NCBI RefSeq assembly: GCF_026965535.1
Contig: NZ_CP114039.1
Coordinates: 9,345,461 to 9,409,460 of the forward strand
DNA length: 64,000 nt
DNA from: Corallococcus sp. NCRR
GTDB lineage: Bacteria; Myxococcota; Myxococcia; Myxococcales; Myxococcaceae
Direction of reading: 5' to 3'
Positions 26,199-35,788 of the stretch are shown here, piece after piece. The notes under the pieces are model-generated. The model did not search any database and had not been told where the DNA came from. It was given only the letters and a program-made list of their open reading frames with translations. The translations under genes and the position numbers were made by a program. How positions within the stretch are numbered: the stretch's first letter is position 1; every line of letters begins with the position of its first letter.

Positions 26199-27314
26199 AT
26201 GCTTCTTGCTCCCGCCCGGCGCATCGACCTGGGCAAGCGCGCCGGTGTCACCGGCGGGCTGTTGGGCGTGCTCTGCGTGGTCGCGGAGTTCTGCTTCCTG
26301 TTCCCCCACGTGCTCGTGTCAAACGATGGCCGGGCCTTCTACGTGGAGCATCTGGAGGTCTTCCGGGGCATCCTCCAGGTGTCCATCGTCGCCACCTTCC
26401 TGCTGGGCACCTTCAGCGTGATGACCCTGCGCTCCAAGGCGCACGGCGGCATCGCCATGGTGCTGGCGATGGTGGCGCTGCTTCTGGGGGGCAGCGAGGC
26501 GGAGCCCCTGACGCACACGCCACGCGCGATGAGCGCGGGCCTGGACTTCTTCGCGTTGGACCTGCTGGTGCTCGGGCTCGTGTTCATTCCCATGGAGCGG
26601 CTGTGGGGGCTGCACGAGCAGAAGATCTTCCGCACCGGCTGGCAGACGGACCTCAAGCACTTCTTCGTCAGCCACGTGGGCGTGCAGCTCATCTCCTTCG
26701 CGGTGCTCATCCCCGTGCAGGTGTTCCTGTCCTGGGCCGTGAAGCTCGACTTCCAGGCGCACGTGGCCGCGCAGCCCATCTGGTTGCAGTTCTTCGAAAT
26801 CCTGCTCGTCATCGACCTGGTGAGCTACTGGGTGCACCGGGCCTTCCACACCTTCGGGTGGATGTGGAACTTCCACGCCATCCACCACTCGCCGCTGCAG
26901 ATGGACTGGCTGGCCAGCTCGCGCAGCCACCTGGTGGACACCCTGGTCAACCGCTTCGCGGGCTTCGTGCCGGTGTTCCTCCTGGGCTTCCACCCGTCCG
27001 CCATCTACGGCTACCTCGTCTTCGTGTCGTTCCACGCGGTGTACATCCACGCCAACGTCAACCACCGCTGGCCCTACCTGCGCTGGATCTTCGCCACGCC
27101 GGAGTTCCACCACTGGCACCACACGTCGGATGACGAAGGCATCGACAAGAACTTCGCCGTCTTCCTGTCCTTCATCGACGTCATCTTCGGCACCGCGCAC
27201 ATGCCGGCCCACTGGCCCTCGAAGTACGGGACCACGAAGTTCCAGCCGCCGGAGACCTACCTGGGACAGCTGGCGTACCCGTTCAAGCGCCATCAAGAGA
27301 CGCCCTACGGGTAG
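26199..27314 (+). CDS. Sterol desaturase / fatty acid hydroxylase family membrane protein, 371 aa
   Basis: An integral membrane di-iron oxygenase. About six to seven hydrophobic segments are visible. The histidine clusters HRAFH, HAIHHS and HHWHH (with further His in HANVNHRW) are those that hold the di-iron centre in this superfamily. Substrates are lipids such as sterols, carotenoids or fatty acids; which one is not clear. The N-terminal 110 residues form extra membrane helices not part of the core. The ATG at 26199 was chosen; TTG 26193 is also possible. Its last 32 bases overlap the end of the convergent GlxA-type gene. Confidence 0.85.
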   Translation: MLLAPARRIDLGKRAGVTGGLLGVLCVVAEFCFLFPHVLVSNDGRAFYVEHLEVFRGILQVSIVATFLLGTFSVMTLRSKAHGGIAMVLAMVALLLGGSEAEPLTHTPRAMSAGLDFFALDLLVLGLVFIPMERLWGLHEQKIFRTGWQTDLKHFFVSHVGVQLISFAVLIPVQVFLSWAVKLDFQAHVAAQPIWLQFFEILLVIDLVSYWVHRAFHTFGWMWNFHAIHHSPLQMDWLASSRSHLVDTLVNRFAGFVPVFLLGFHPSAIYGYLVFVSFHAVYIHANVNHRWPYLRWIFATPEFHHWHHTSDDEGIDKNFAVFLSFIDVIFGTAHMPAHWPSKYGTTKFQPPETYLGQLAYPFKRHQETPYG

Positions 27315-28311
27315 CCCGTGAAGGCCTGGGCCCTGGCCGTCTGCCGCGGGGGCTCTCGCCGGCGTATCGCCGGTAGACGCGCCGAAAGGCAGCCGCGTCG
27401 GCGTAGCCCACCCGCGCCGCGACGTCATCGACCGAGTCCCGGGTCGTCTCCAACAGGTGGGAGGCATGCGCCACGCGGACCCGCTGCACGAACTCGAGCG
27501 GCGTCATGCCCAGGCCCGCCTGGACCCGCCGCGCGAGCGTGCGCGGGGACGTGGCGGCGGCGCGGGCGAGTTCCGCTAACGACAACTGCCGGCCGAGGTT
27601 CGCGGCGATGAACCGTTCGACCGAGCGCAGCGCCGGGTCCGAGACGCGCAGGTGCTCCATCACCATGTATCGGGACTGAGAGACGCGCTCATCCAGCACG
27701 AGGTAGCGGGCCACCAGGTGCGCCAGTGACGGGCTCGCGACGCGCGCGACGATGGCCAGCATCAAGTCAGCGTGCGCGAAGGCTGAACCCGCGGTGAGGA
27801 CGCCGTCACTCTCGATGACCATCCGGTCCGCGCGGACGGTGACCTGGGGGAAGCGGCGCACGAACGAGGGCACCAGCCACCAGGTCGTCGTCGCGTTGAG
27901 TCCGTCGAGGAGCCCCGCCGCCGCCAGGACGAAGGTCGCCGAGCACGATGCCGCGACCCTGGCCCCCTTCGCCGCCGCTCGCGCGAGCAGCTCCATGCCG
28001 CGCGCGGTGTCGGAGCGGGAGAGCAACTGTTCGACGGCGCGCTCGCTGGCCGCGGAGAGTCCGGGCACCAGCAGCACATCTCCCGCCTTCACGCTTCGCA
28101 GGCTGAGCGCGCCATCCACGCAGACAGGGCGCCCCGTGCCGGAGCGGACCGGGCGGCCGTCCAGCGACACCACGCGTTGACGCAGCGGGTTCGCGCGGGG
28201 AGCGCCCGGGACGAGGCCTGATTCCAGCAGGCGCGCGGCCGTGTTGATCACATCGAGGCCGACACCCAGCGGGCCCTCGGCCACGCCATCCAGCACGACA
28301 TGCCAGATCAT
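27283..28311 (-). CDS. GlxA-family AraC-type transcriptional regulator, 342 aa
   Basis: The N-terminal half is a DJ-1/PfpI-like domain (SCSATFVLAAAGLLDGLNATTTWW in outline), as in GlxA-type amidase-like regulators. The C-terminal 110 residues form an AraC double helix-turn-helix (LSLAELARAAATSPRTLARRVQ, then DDVAARVGYADAAAFRRVYRRY in part). It probably senses a small molecule and controls neighbouring genes. The divergent dienelactone-hydrolase gene, 75 bases away, is the natural target. The ATG at 28311 is preceded by CCAGGT. Overlaps the convergent sterol-desaturase-family gene by 32 bases. Confidence 0.85.
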   Translation of the reverse strand: MIWHVVLDGVAEGPLGVGLDVINTAARLLESGLVPGAPRANPLRQRVVSLDGRPVRSGTGRPVCVDGALSLRSVKAGDVLLVPGLSAASERAVEQLLSRSDTARGMELLARAAAKGARVAASCSATFVLAAAGLLDGLNATTTWWLVPSFVRRFPQVTVRADRMVIESDGVLTAGSAFAHADLMLAIVARVASPSLAHLVARYLVLDERVSQSRYMVMEHLRVSDPALRSVERFIAANLGRQLSLAELARAAATSPRTLARRVQAGLGMTPLEFVQRVRVAHASHLLETTRDSVDDVAARVGYADAAAFRRVYRRYAGESPRGRRPGPRPSRATRRASLDGA

Positions 28312-28386
28312 ACCTGGCAAGAGTAGACCGAAAGCTGTCAATGCCGCCACTGGCTCGCCAGGGAGGATTTCCCGCATCGTCCGGGC

Positions 28387-29232
28387 ATGACTCCTCCCGC
28401 ACCCGAGCCCACCGCCGACGATCCCCTGGATGACTTCGAGCGACGCACCATCACGCTCCAGTCGACCCCGCGCGCCGTCTACGTCGCCGGAAGAGGTCCC
28501 GCGGTCATCGTCATGGCCGAGATGCCCGGCATCAGCCCTCACGTCGCGCGCTTCGCACGCTGGGTCCGGGACGCCGGCTTCACGGTCTACATGCCGTCGT
28601 TGTTCGGGAGGGATGGGGCCTATCCGCGGGCGGAGGCGGGGCTCGCCGTGATGAAACGGGCCTGCGTGAGCGCGGAGTTCCGCGCGTTCGCGGCGAATGC
28701 GTCAAGCCCCGTGACGCAGTGGCTGCGTGCGCTCGCGAGCCTCGCGCACCAGGAATGTGGAGGACCCGGCGTCGGCGCCATCGGCATGTGCTTCACCGGC
28801 AACTTCGCGCTCAGCATGATGCTCGAGCCCGCGGTGCTGGCGCCCGTCCTGTGCCAGCCCTCGCTGCCGCTCGACGCTCCAGGAGCGATTCAAATCGCCC
28901 CCGAGGAGGCCGCGGCCGTGAAGGAGCGGCTCGAGCGTGAGGACCTGACGGTGCTCGCCTACCGCTTCGACGGCGATCGCTTCTGCACGGCGCAGCGCTT
29001 CGCCGCGTACGCCGAAGCGCTGGGGCCTCGCTTCCAGCCCCGGGTGCTGCCGTCGTCGTCCGCGAACCCCAGTCCCCCACCCTTCTTCGAGCGGATCGTT
29101 GGCGGCGCGCACAGCGTCGTGACCGCGCACCTCATCGACGCGGCCGGAGAGCCGACCCTCGCGGCACGGGATGAAATCCTGTCCTTCTTCGCGCGGAGGC
29201 TCCGTGAGGCCCCAGTGAAGAAGACACTCTGA
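28387..29232 (+). CDS. Dienelactone hydrolase family protein, 281 aa
   Basis: A cytoplasmic alpha/beta hydrolase. The nucleophile is Cys135 in GMCFTGNFA rather than Ser, typical of the dienelactone hydrolase group. Glu45 (MAEMPG), a late Asp (RFDGDRF) and His (GGAHSVVTAH) complete the expected set. Substrate unknown; family members hydrolyse lactones and esters. It starts 75 bases from the divergent GlxA-type regulator, which probably controls it. Confidence 0.88.
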   Translation: MTPPAPEPTADDPLDDFERRTITLQSTPRAVYVAGRGPAVIVMAEMPGISPHVARFARWVRDAGFTVYMPSLFGRDGAYPRAEAGLAVMKRACVSAEFRAFAANASSPVTQWLRALASLAHQECGGPGVGAIGMCFTGNFALSMMLEPAVLAPVLCQPSLPLDAPGAIQIAPEEAAAVKERLEREDLTVLAYRFDGDRFCTAQRFAAYAEALGPRFQPRVLPSSSANPSPPPFFERIVGGAHSVVTAHLIDAAGEPTLAARDEILSFFARRLREAPVKKTL

Positions 29233-29401
29233 GCAAGCCTGGCTGGTGGCGAGAGGGCTCACGGCCCGGGCGGCCTCCCGTCAGCGGCCCTTGATTTCCA
29301 CATCGCATCCATCCCACCGGTGCGCTGGAATTGCACCTCGACGGGGCGCGTGCCTTCGGCCCTTCCTGGTAAGAAGGCAGGAACGCTGCCAAGGGGGGCT
29401 G

Positions 29402-30811
29402 GTGCAAACCTGGATGTACTTGTTTGTCGGGCTGCTTGTGGGAGTGGGCGTCACAGGCTTCGTCGCGTGGACCATGGCGAGGAGATTCCGTCGGGCAGAA
29501 GGCGCAAGGCTTTCTGTAAGCCCGAATGCGGGGGCCAGAGAGGCGGTCAGAGGAGTCCTGGCGACGCGTTTGGATGTCCCGCCCCAACTCGTAGCCGCGC
29601 CAGAAGCGGCATCTGGGGACAACGCGCCGGGGACAGCCATCGAGTGGTCAATCGGGTCGATGAAGCTCGGCACGGTGACCCGTCTCGCCCACCTGGAAGG
29701 CACGCGGCGTGAAGAAATGGTCATCAACCGGGCGCTGCGTGATGGCGTGGAGGGGCTCCTTCAAGGGGCGCCTGCACTGGCCTCATCGGCGGGGCAGATG
29801 CTCACGAATCGCTACACGCTCCGATTTACCGCCGAGGCATCCAAGGGACTGGCCGATGGCTCTTTGAAGATGATGCCCTCGAAGCTGGGTGGCATCCGAG
29901 CCAATGTCATCAATGAAAAGGGGCGGGTCGTCTCACAGGCAAGTCTTGAGGCTGTGTCGAAAGCCGGCGCAGTGACCCTGGCGCTATGGCAGGGACTCGC
30001 CATCATCACCGCGCAGAAATTTCTCGCGGACATCAACAAGCGGCTTGCCTCCATTGAGAGCGGCATCGCGGACCTGAAAGAGTGGCTTGAGCAAGAACGG
30101 CTCGGCGGTCTTCAGGGAAGCCTTACCTACCTCAAACAACTGGCGGAGGCCGTTCATCGAAGTGACCTCTCCGAGGCTGACATCATCGCCTTCGCCAATC
30201 AGCTTGAGGCTATCGAGCGCGAGGCGCAGCAGACCATGGCGGCCTTGGAGCCGGCCCTCGACCAGCGCTTTGTCGAAGCCCAGAAGATGAACCTTACCGG
30301 GAGGGGCCTCAAGAACCATTCGGCGGCGGCTCAGGACCATGCGCTGATGTTCGAGCGCCGCGCCAAGGAGCTCCACCTCGCCGCGTTTGTGCGGGGCGCA
30401 GCAATCCAAGTGCGTTCCGCGCTCCCGCTCGCGAAAGAAGTCGCACGGCTTCGCCTTGACGGCCTTGGATCGGACTTCCAGCGGCAAGTCGAACGGCAGC
30501 AGAACTTCCTCCAGATGCTCAACCGCCGCGTGCCTGAGCTGCAAGGGGCATGGTCCTGGGACTCCACTGATGCAAAGCACCAGCAAGTGCTGCGCGGCTT
30601 GCTGAATCGGGCGGAGCGCAATCTATCCGAGGGCACCAACCTGGTGAACGAGGCCGTCTGGACCTTGAAGGAGCAATTCGGGGAAGAGTTCAAGCAAGGC
30701 AGCGGGCCGCTGGAACTCGTCGCCACACTTGATGGGACAGGTGCCCTGATCCACTTGGAAAGGGTGTTCCACGAGGACCAAGCACCGAACTTCGTTCCCG
30801 ATCGCGAGTGA
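29402..30811 (+). CDS. Membrane-anchored coiled-coil protein of unknown function, 469 aa
   Basis: A GTG at 29402, six bases after AAGGGGGG, gives an N-terminal membrane helix (MYLFVGLLVGVGVTGFVAW) followed by a basic RRFRR stretch that should keep the bulk in the cytoplasm. The remainder is long and helical, with heptad-like stretches near IESGIADLKEWLEQERLGGL and LSEADIIAFANQLEAIEREAQQ. A small Gly/Ala-rich segment (KAGAVTLALWQGLAIITAQ) could be a second hydrophobic patch. No enzyme motif is seen. Its composition is somewhat less GC-rich than typical neighbours. It stands alone before a broken DUF6585 gene. Role unknown; a stress or defence role would be speculation. Confidence 0.65.
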   Translation: MQTWMYLFVGLLVGVGVTGFVAWTMARRFRRAEGARLSVSPNAGAREAVRGVLATRLDVPPQLVAAPEAASGDNAPGTAIEWSIGSMKLGTVTRLAHLEGTRREEMVINRALRDGVEGLLQGAPALASSAGQMLTNRYTLRFTAEASKGLADGSLKMMPSKLGGIRANVINEKGRVVSQASLEAVSKAGAVTLALWQGLAIITAQKFLADINKRLASIESGIADLKEWLEQERLGGLQGSLTYLKQLAEAVHRSDLSEADIIAFANQLEAIEREAQQTMAALEPALDQRFVEAQKMNLTGRGLKNHSAAAQDHALMFERRAKELHLAAFVRGAAIQVRSALPLAKEVARLRLDGLGSDFQRQVERQQNFLQMLNRRVPELQGAWSWDSTDAKHQQVLRGLLNRAERNLSEGTNLVNEAVWTLKEQFGEEFKQGSGPLELVATLDGTGALIHLERVFHEDQAPNFVPDRE

Positions 30812-31025
30812 ACAAGGTCCGAAGCACAATCGAAGGCTGCGAGCGAAACTCAGGTTCGGGACGGCATGTGACCAAGAACGACATGGTCGCCGGGGTGGAT
30901 GGCATTGATGCCCAGAGGAAGGGTCGTGACCGGGCGTCGTGCCTGCCGCCAACTCAGGTCGGCGCGCCGTGAACAGGCCCGAGCAATTTTCGTCTGTTCA
31001 TGCCGCTGCTAGATTTCGCGGATTC

Positions 31026-31723
31026 ATGACACCTGGACGCCAGCCCCTGCGGGTCCACTGCATCTCGCCTTGGATCGCGGTGGTTATTTTCGCTGTCTTC
31101 CTCTTCCTGTCGCTGCACAATGCCGTGATGGCGAAGCGGCCTGCCTACAGCCGTTTCGAGATCATCATCGCGTGGCTGATTGTCGTCGTCGTGTGGGGCG
31201 CGTTCTTCGCCCTCCTGTGGTTTCTGCGGCAGCAGCGGGTGGAGTTGTATTCGGAGGGGCTCGTTCACCATCAGCGGCAGGGCGCGGTGCGTCTGACGTG
31301 GCAGCAGGTGGTGCGATACGAAGTGCACCTGACGCACAACCCTCATGCTGGCGGGTCACTGTCCCAGGCCATCTGGTCCCGGCTGGCGAAGAACGGAGAG
31401 CGGGCTCGCTCACTGGCTTCTACCAGCTCGTGAAGGCGGTACTCGACGAAGTGGATCCGGTGCTCACGGAGCGTTGGATGGAGCAGCTTCGCCAGGGGGA
31501 GCGAATCTCCGTGGGCAACACGGTGAGTCTTTCCACCGAGGGACTCATCGCGAACAGTCGGTAGGTCGCAATCTCGGACGTGTTGCAGGCGCGCGCCATC
31601 GACGGGCAGGTGCGCGTGCAGGTGAGCGGTGGAGGGTGGATGGAACTCGGTCGCATCCCGAATGCGTATGCGCTGATATCCATTCTGAAGTCCCTGCGAC
31701 AGGGCGTCCGTGTCACGGCTTGA
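31026..31723 (+). pseudogene. Broken DUF6585-like membrane protein gene
   Basis: The first part (from ATG 31026) encodes two hydrophobic segments (WIAVVIFAVFLFLSLH and IIIAWLIVVVVWGAFFALLWF), then GLVHHQRQGAVRLTWQQVVRYEV. Near 31405-31425 the reading must shift by -1 to continue sensibly (GFYQLVKAVLDEVDPVLTERW, then STEGLIANSR). A TAG at 31562-31564 then interrupts. The same frame resumes directly with VAISDVLQARAIDGQVRVQV and GRIPNAYALISILKSL and stops at 31723. The overall pattern fits DUF6585. TGG to TAG would explain the stop, since a Trp is expected there. Confidence 0.65.
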
Positions 31724-31818
31724 ACCTCGCGATGCGCTTGGAGGATGGGCCTCGACATGCCGCCGTTATGCTGCGCTCCGGATTTTCATGGGGCGTCGTC
31801 CCCAGAGGAGCGCAGCTC

Positions 31819-34011
31819 ATGCATTGGCGGAAGTCCCTTCTCACGCTGGCCATGGCGGGTGTCCTGGCCGCCTGCCATGACGGGAACAGTGGAAGCGATG
31901 GTGGGACCCAGCCTCCGCCTCCGGTGGATGCGGGTGAGGACGCTGGCGTGGAGGATGGCGGGGTGGACGCGGGAGTGGATGCGGGCACTCCGTACACCGC
32001 CACCGTCGACACCGCCGCGGCCCGGGCCGACAGCCGCCTGGCCTGCTTCAAGGGCAACGGCGAACCCGCGTGCGGCCTTCGCCTGTACCAGGTCATGGTC
32101 GAGGCCTTCGTCGATGCCGACAGCACCGCGGATTACAACACCGGTTACGGAACCAGCCATCACAAGGGGGACTTGCTGGGCATCATCAACAGCCTCGACG
32201 CCATCAAGTCCACTGGCGTCAACGCACTCTGGCTGACACCCGTCTTCGCGAGCGTTCCCGTGAACGGCCAGGACGACTGGGCCAGCCGCCTGGATGCCAC
32301 GGGATATTTCGCGTCGGACTACTTCAACGTCGACCCGAAGTTCGGCACCAACGCCAGACTCCAGGAGCTGGTCGACGGCGCGCATGCCCGGGGAATGTAT
32401 GTCTTCCTGGACGGTGTGTTCGGTCACTACAAGGTCAACGCCAGTGATTACCCCTCGCCGCAGGGCCGCAAGCTCTCCACCACGGGGCAGCAGGGAGGCA
32501 CGGGACGCTCGGCGGTCTATCCGGACGACCTCGAGTTCTTCAAGGAGGTCGCCGCGCACTGGGTGACCACCTACAAGGTCGACGGCTGGCGTTTGGATCA
32601 GGCCGCACAGGTCCCGGTGCAGTACTGGGACGACCTGCGGACCGCCGTCGCCCAGGCCGCGGCGGACGTGAGCTACACGAACGCGGCGGGCCAGTCCGTC
32701 CATCCGCTGGGGTACATGGTGGCGGAGATCTGGAGCGGGCCGGCGGACATCGCCAGCAACGGCTATGGCCCCGCCGCGAGCCCCGCGCTGCTGTCCGCAT
32801 TCGACTTTCCGGTGCGCTACAGCCTGGTGCAGACGCTGGCCGTCGAGGAGTCCGGCACGGGGAACCGTGGAGCGAACAACCTCCAGGCGGGGTATCAGAA
32901 CCAGTTGGCCTATCCGGCCCACGCCATGCCGAACCTGATGCTGACCAACCACGACCTGGTCCGCTTCGGCGACCTCCTCCAGCGAGGAGGCCTGGCGCAG
33001 CCCGAGGACAATTCCTGGTGGGCGCGGCACAAGGCCGCCTTCAGCTTCATGGCCGGGTACAGCGGCCCCATCACCCTCTACTACGGTGACGAGGTCGGCC
33101 AGGAGCTGCCGGGCTTCGCGGCCAAGGAGGACAACGCAACCTGTGCCGTCCGGGGACTCTGCGACGACCATGTCTCCCGGACCTCCGCCATCGTGGATGG
33201 GATTCCGACCACGGTGGGAGCACCCGCCACGGTGCTCACGCCCGCGCAGGCGGACCTGAAGCTGTATGTTTCGTCACTGTGGGCGCTGCGCGATGCGCAT
33301 CCGGCGCTGGCGAACGGCAGCCGGACGCATATCTACTCGGACGACACCGTCTACATCGACCGCAAGGACACGGGCAGCGACCACGTCCTGTATGTGTTGA
33401 ACGTGAAGGCAACGCCCGCCGTCATCACTGTTGCTGGGACGGCCATTGGCAGTGCGGGAGCGCTCGTCGGGCTGATGGGAGGCGAGGACGTGGCCCTCGT
33501 GGATGGGCACCATGACATCGCTCTGAGGCCGTTCGAGGGCCGGTTCTTCGTCATCGCTTCGCCGACGGCGGAAGGCCCGCAGACAGGCCCGGGCGGTGGA
33601 CTCTCTGGACAGGGGCCGTTGGCGCGTTGCGACGCCCCGACGGTGGATGGGCTTGGGCCGCTCGGCAAGGAGCTCTTCATCCGGGGCAGCTATGTCGGCG
33701 GAGACAACTTCGGCGCGACGCCCGCCAACCGCCGGTTCGCCTACAAGGGCGACAACATCTACCAGGTGGTGGTCAACGAGCCGGACGTCACCGCGTATAC
33801 CTTCAAGTTCGCCAGCGCGGACTGGTCCACGGAGCTCGCGGTGTTGGGTGGGAACCCGGTGGTGATTGCCTCCGAGCAGCCCATGGCGCTCGCCGCGGGC
33901 CCCGGCAAGGAGTCCTCACTCGCGATTCCAGAGGCCGGCGACTACGTGTTCAGCTTCCGCATCAATGCCAGCAACAACGGCGGCGAGCTGATGGTGAGCA
34001 AGTGCCCCTGA
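31819..34011 (+). CDS. Secreted GH13 alpha-amylase-family lipoprotein, 730 aa
   Basis: The ATG at 31819 after GAGGAG gives a lipoprotein signal (AMAGVLAACHD) and a linker of DAG-type repeats. The (beta/alpha)8 core shows the GH13 landmarks: GVNALWLTPVF, DGVFGH, GWRLDQAAQ (nucleophile Asp), MVAEIW (acid/base Glu) and LTNHD. A C-terminal beta domain follows. The last 110 residues (LFIRGSYVGGDNFG...) resemble a carbohydrate-binding or pullulanase-associated module. It should cleave alpha-glucans such as starch or glycogen at the cell surface. A hairpin terminator follows at 34035. Confidence 0.92.
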   Translation: MHWRKSLLTLAMAGVLAACHDGNSGSDGGTQPPPPVDAGEDAGVEDGGVDAGVDAGTPYTATVDTAAARADSRLACFKGNGEPACGLRLYQVMVEAFVDADSTADYNTGYGTSHHKGDLLGIINSLDAIKSTGVNALWLTPVFASVPVNGQDDWASRLDATGYFASDYFNVDPKFGTNARLQELVDGAHARGMYVFLDGVFGHYKVNASDYPSPQGRKLSTTGQQGGTGRSAVYPDDLEFFKEVAAHWVTTYKVDGWRLDQAAQVPVQYWDDLRTAVAQAAADVSYTNAAGQSVHPLGYMVAEIWSGPADIASNGYGPAASPALLSAFDFPVRYSLVQTLAVEESGTGNRGANNLQAGYQNQLAYPAHAMPNLMLTNHDLVRFGDLLQRGGLAQPEDNSWWARHKAAFSFMAGYSGPITLYYGDEVGQELPGFAAKEDNATCAVRGLCDDHVSRTSAIVDGIPTTVGAPATVLTPAQADLKLYVSSLWALRDAHPALANGSRTHIYSDDTVYIDRKDTGSDHVLYVLNVKATPAVITVAGTAIGSAGALVGLMGGEDVALVDGHHDIALRPFEGRFFVIASPTAEGPQTGPGGGLSGQGPLARCDAPTVDGLGPLGKELFIRGSYVGGDNFGATPANRRFAYKGDNIYQVVVNEPDVTAYTFKFASADWSTELAVLGGNPVVIASEQPMALAAGPGKESSLAIPEAGDYVFSFRINASNNGGELMVSKCP

Positions 34012-34034
34012 GGCGCTGAGCGCCCAAGGAAGAA

Positions 34035-34063
34035 GCCTGGCAACCCCTATCGGATTGCCAGGC
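34035..34063. terminator. Hairpin between convergent genes
   Basis: GCCTGGCAA (34035-34043) and TTGCCAGGC (34055-34063) pair perfectly across an 11-base loop. It lies between the amylase stop and the deaminase-like gene stop and may serve both strands. Nearly the same arms occur in the ssrA terminator at 44251. Confidence 0.7.
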
Positions 34064-34075
34064 GCTTCCACTTCA

Positions 34076-35722
34076 TCACTTGTGCTCGGGGGACCTGGGC
34101 ATCTCCGTGGCGTAGATGGCGTGGGAGCCGCTCTGGATCTTGGCCTTGCTGCCGAACATGATCGATTCGTCGTTCGGGTTGAAGGTCTTGTTGGGGACGT
34201 GCATCCCCGACCCCGACCAGTAATGCCCGAACGCATTCGTGGGCAGGATGAGCTTGTCACCCAGCGTGTTCGCCGCCGTCTCCAACACCATGGCGCAGGT
34301 CCGGCAGGGGGTCTTGACCCCGCCGATGAACGCGGGCTGCAACGAAGTCAGGCTCCCCGCCCCATCCAGCGCCGTGAGCACCGGGTAGAAGAGCTCCTCG
34401 GCGTGGATGTCCTTCTTGGTGAAGTGGGTGTCCCCCGTGCCCTTCCCGAACTTCTTGGGGAGCACCACGTAGACCTTGCCAGCCTGGACGGGAGCGCCCT
34501 CCAGCGTCCAGTGCTCGAAGCCATTCGCGTGGTTGGCCACCGTCAGCCCCAGCGTGTTCGCGGAGCCGAACGACAGGGACTGCGTGAGGGCGTTGAATAC
34601 GTACGGCCACTTGTACTGGAAGTAGGACGGATAGACGCCGCTGTTGAACTCCCGCTGGTACTGGGGGAGCTTGTCGGCGTGCAGCTTGCCAATCTTCCGC
34701 ATCTTCGTCGCGTAGGTGCCGGACGATGACTTGGGCAGCTTGATGTCCGCGAGGAACGTCTTGAGCGACGTCTGCGTCTGGAGCTCTTTCAGCAGTGCAT
34801 CGGAGTACGTGATGTTGTTGGACGCCAGGAAGAGGGAGCCCGCGGCCCACATGGCCTGGACCTCGACCGGGACGTTGGTGTCGCCTCCGCCGTTGAACTC
34901 AATGACGAACAGAAGCGAGCTGAGCCTGCGCAGGAACGAATTGGGCCCCAGCTCCCGGTAGTCCCAGGTGACGTCGCGCTCGATGAGCTTCGCCGCGTTG
35001 ACGACGGTGGGCATGGAGCTGCCCCCGCGGGGGTAGGACTTCGTGCCAATCGTCTCCGAGTCATTCAGCTTCTTCTTGTACGTGGAGAACGACACCACCT
35101 TGCCGGTGTGAAGCTCCGTCTTCAGCGGGTTGGACGTGTCGTTGAGCGCGCCGTACTTCGCGTCGAACTTCCGCCGGAAGCGCTTGCGGGACTGGTACAC
35201 CGCCTCGCTCGTCGCGAGCCGCGCGCTGTCGGAGGTGTCCTCGACCTCGAACGGCTGCTCGTAGACCGTCGCGTCCTCCGGCCCCAGCTCCAGCTTGCGC
35301 TTCTTCTTCGTGTGCTGCTCGAACGCCTCCAGCATCGAGGTGTCCACGTCCTCCGTGCCGTAGAGGTCCAGGTCGTTCACCTGGGTCGGGTCCAACTGCC
35401 CCGGCGCCTTGCGCTTGAGCAGGCGCGTCGGCTTCTTCGCGACGTGCGGCTTGAGGAGGAACACCTCGTCGGCCTGGCCGCACTTGGGGCACAGGGGACG
35501 CGCGCCCTTGAGCGTCGGGTAGTCGTCCGCGGAGCACAGCCCGGAGGTGTACGCGCACCGTCGGCAGTTGAAGAGGTAGGCGTTGATGGACTTCTGGACG
35601 GAGGGCGTCGGGCCGAACTTCTTCGCGCACTCGCTGCAGGGGGGCGGCTGCGGCAGCGCCTCCCCTGCGTTGAAGAGATCACTGACCCGCTTGCAATGCT
35701 GACATTCGTAATAGAAGAGCAT
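34076..35722 (-). CDS. Zinc-ribbon protein with deaminase-like HAE...PCxxC motif and KKKRK patch, 548 aa
   Basis: The ATG at 35722 follows GAGGGA. The first 85 residues hold Cys pairs at 7/10, 29/32, 53/56 and 78/81, suggesting two zinc ribbons. Basic clusters follow: KKPTRLLKRK (96-105), KKKRK (139-143) and RKRFRRK (179-185), similar to nuclear-localisation or nucleic-acid-binding patches. Near the C-terminus HAEE (His440, Glu442) and PCRTC (Cys473, Cys476), 32 residues apart, match the zinc-binding and catalytic signature of the cytidine-deaminase superfamily, which includes many bacterial toxins. No signal peptide is seen. It may act on nucleic acid bases. Fold and activity are inferred from motifs only. 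No adjacent immunity gene is obvious. Confidence 0.6.
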   Translation of the reverse strand: MLFYYECQHCKRVSDLFNAGEALPQPPPCSECAKKFGPTPSVQKSINAYLFNCRRCAYTSGLCSADDYPTLKGARPLCPKCGQADEVFLLKPHVAKKPTRLLKRKAPGQLDPTQVNDLDLYGTEDVDTSMLEAFEQHTKKKRKLELGPEDATVYEQPFEVEDTSDSARLATSEAVYQSRKRFRRKFDAKYGALNDTSNPLKTELHTGKVVSFSTYKKKLNDSETIGTKSYPRGGSSMPTVVNAAKLIERDVTWDYRELGPNSFLRRLSSLLFVIEFNGGGDTNVPVEVQAMWAAGSLFLASNNITYSDALLKELQTQTSLKTFLADIKLPKSSSGTYATKMRKIGKLHADKLPQYQREFNSGVYPSYFQYKWPYVFNALTQSLSFGSANTLGLTVANHANGFEHWTLEGAPVQAGKVYVVLPKKFGKGTGDTHFTKKDIHAEELFYPVLTALDGAGSLTSLQPAFIGGVKTPCRTCAMVLETAANTLGDKLILPTNAFGHYWSGSGMHVPNKTFNPNDESIMFGSKAKIQSGSHAIYATEMPRSPEHK

Positions 35723-35788
35723 CCGCGTCCCTCGTGGTTCCGGATGTTCTCCGTCCTCCGCGCGGGCGGTCAAGCGAGCGGGCTGGCG

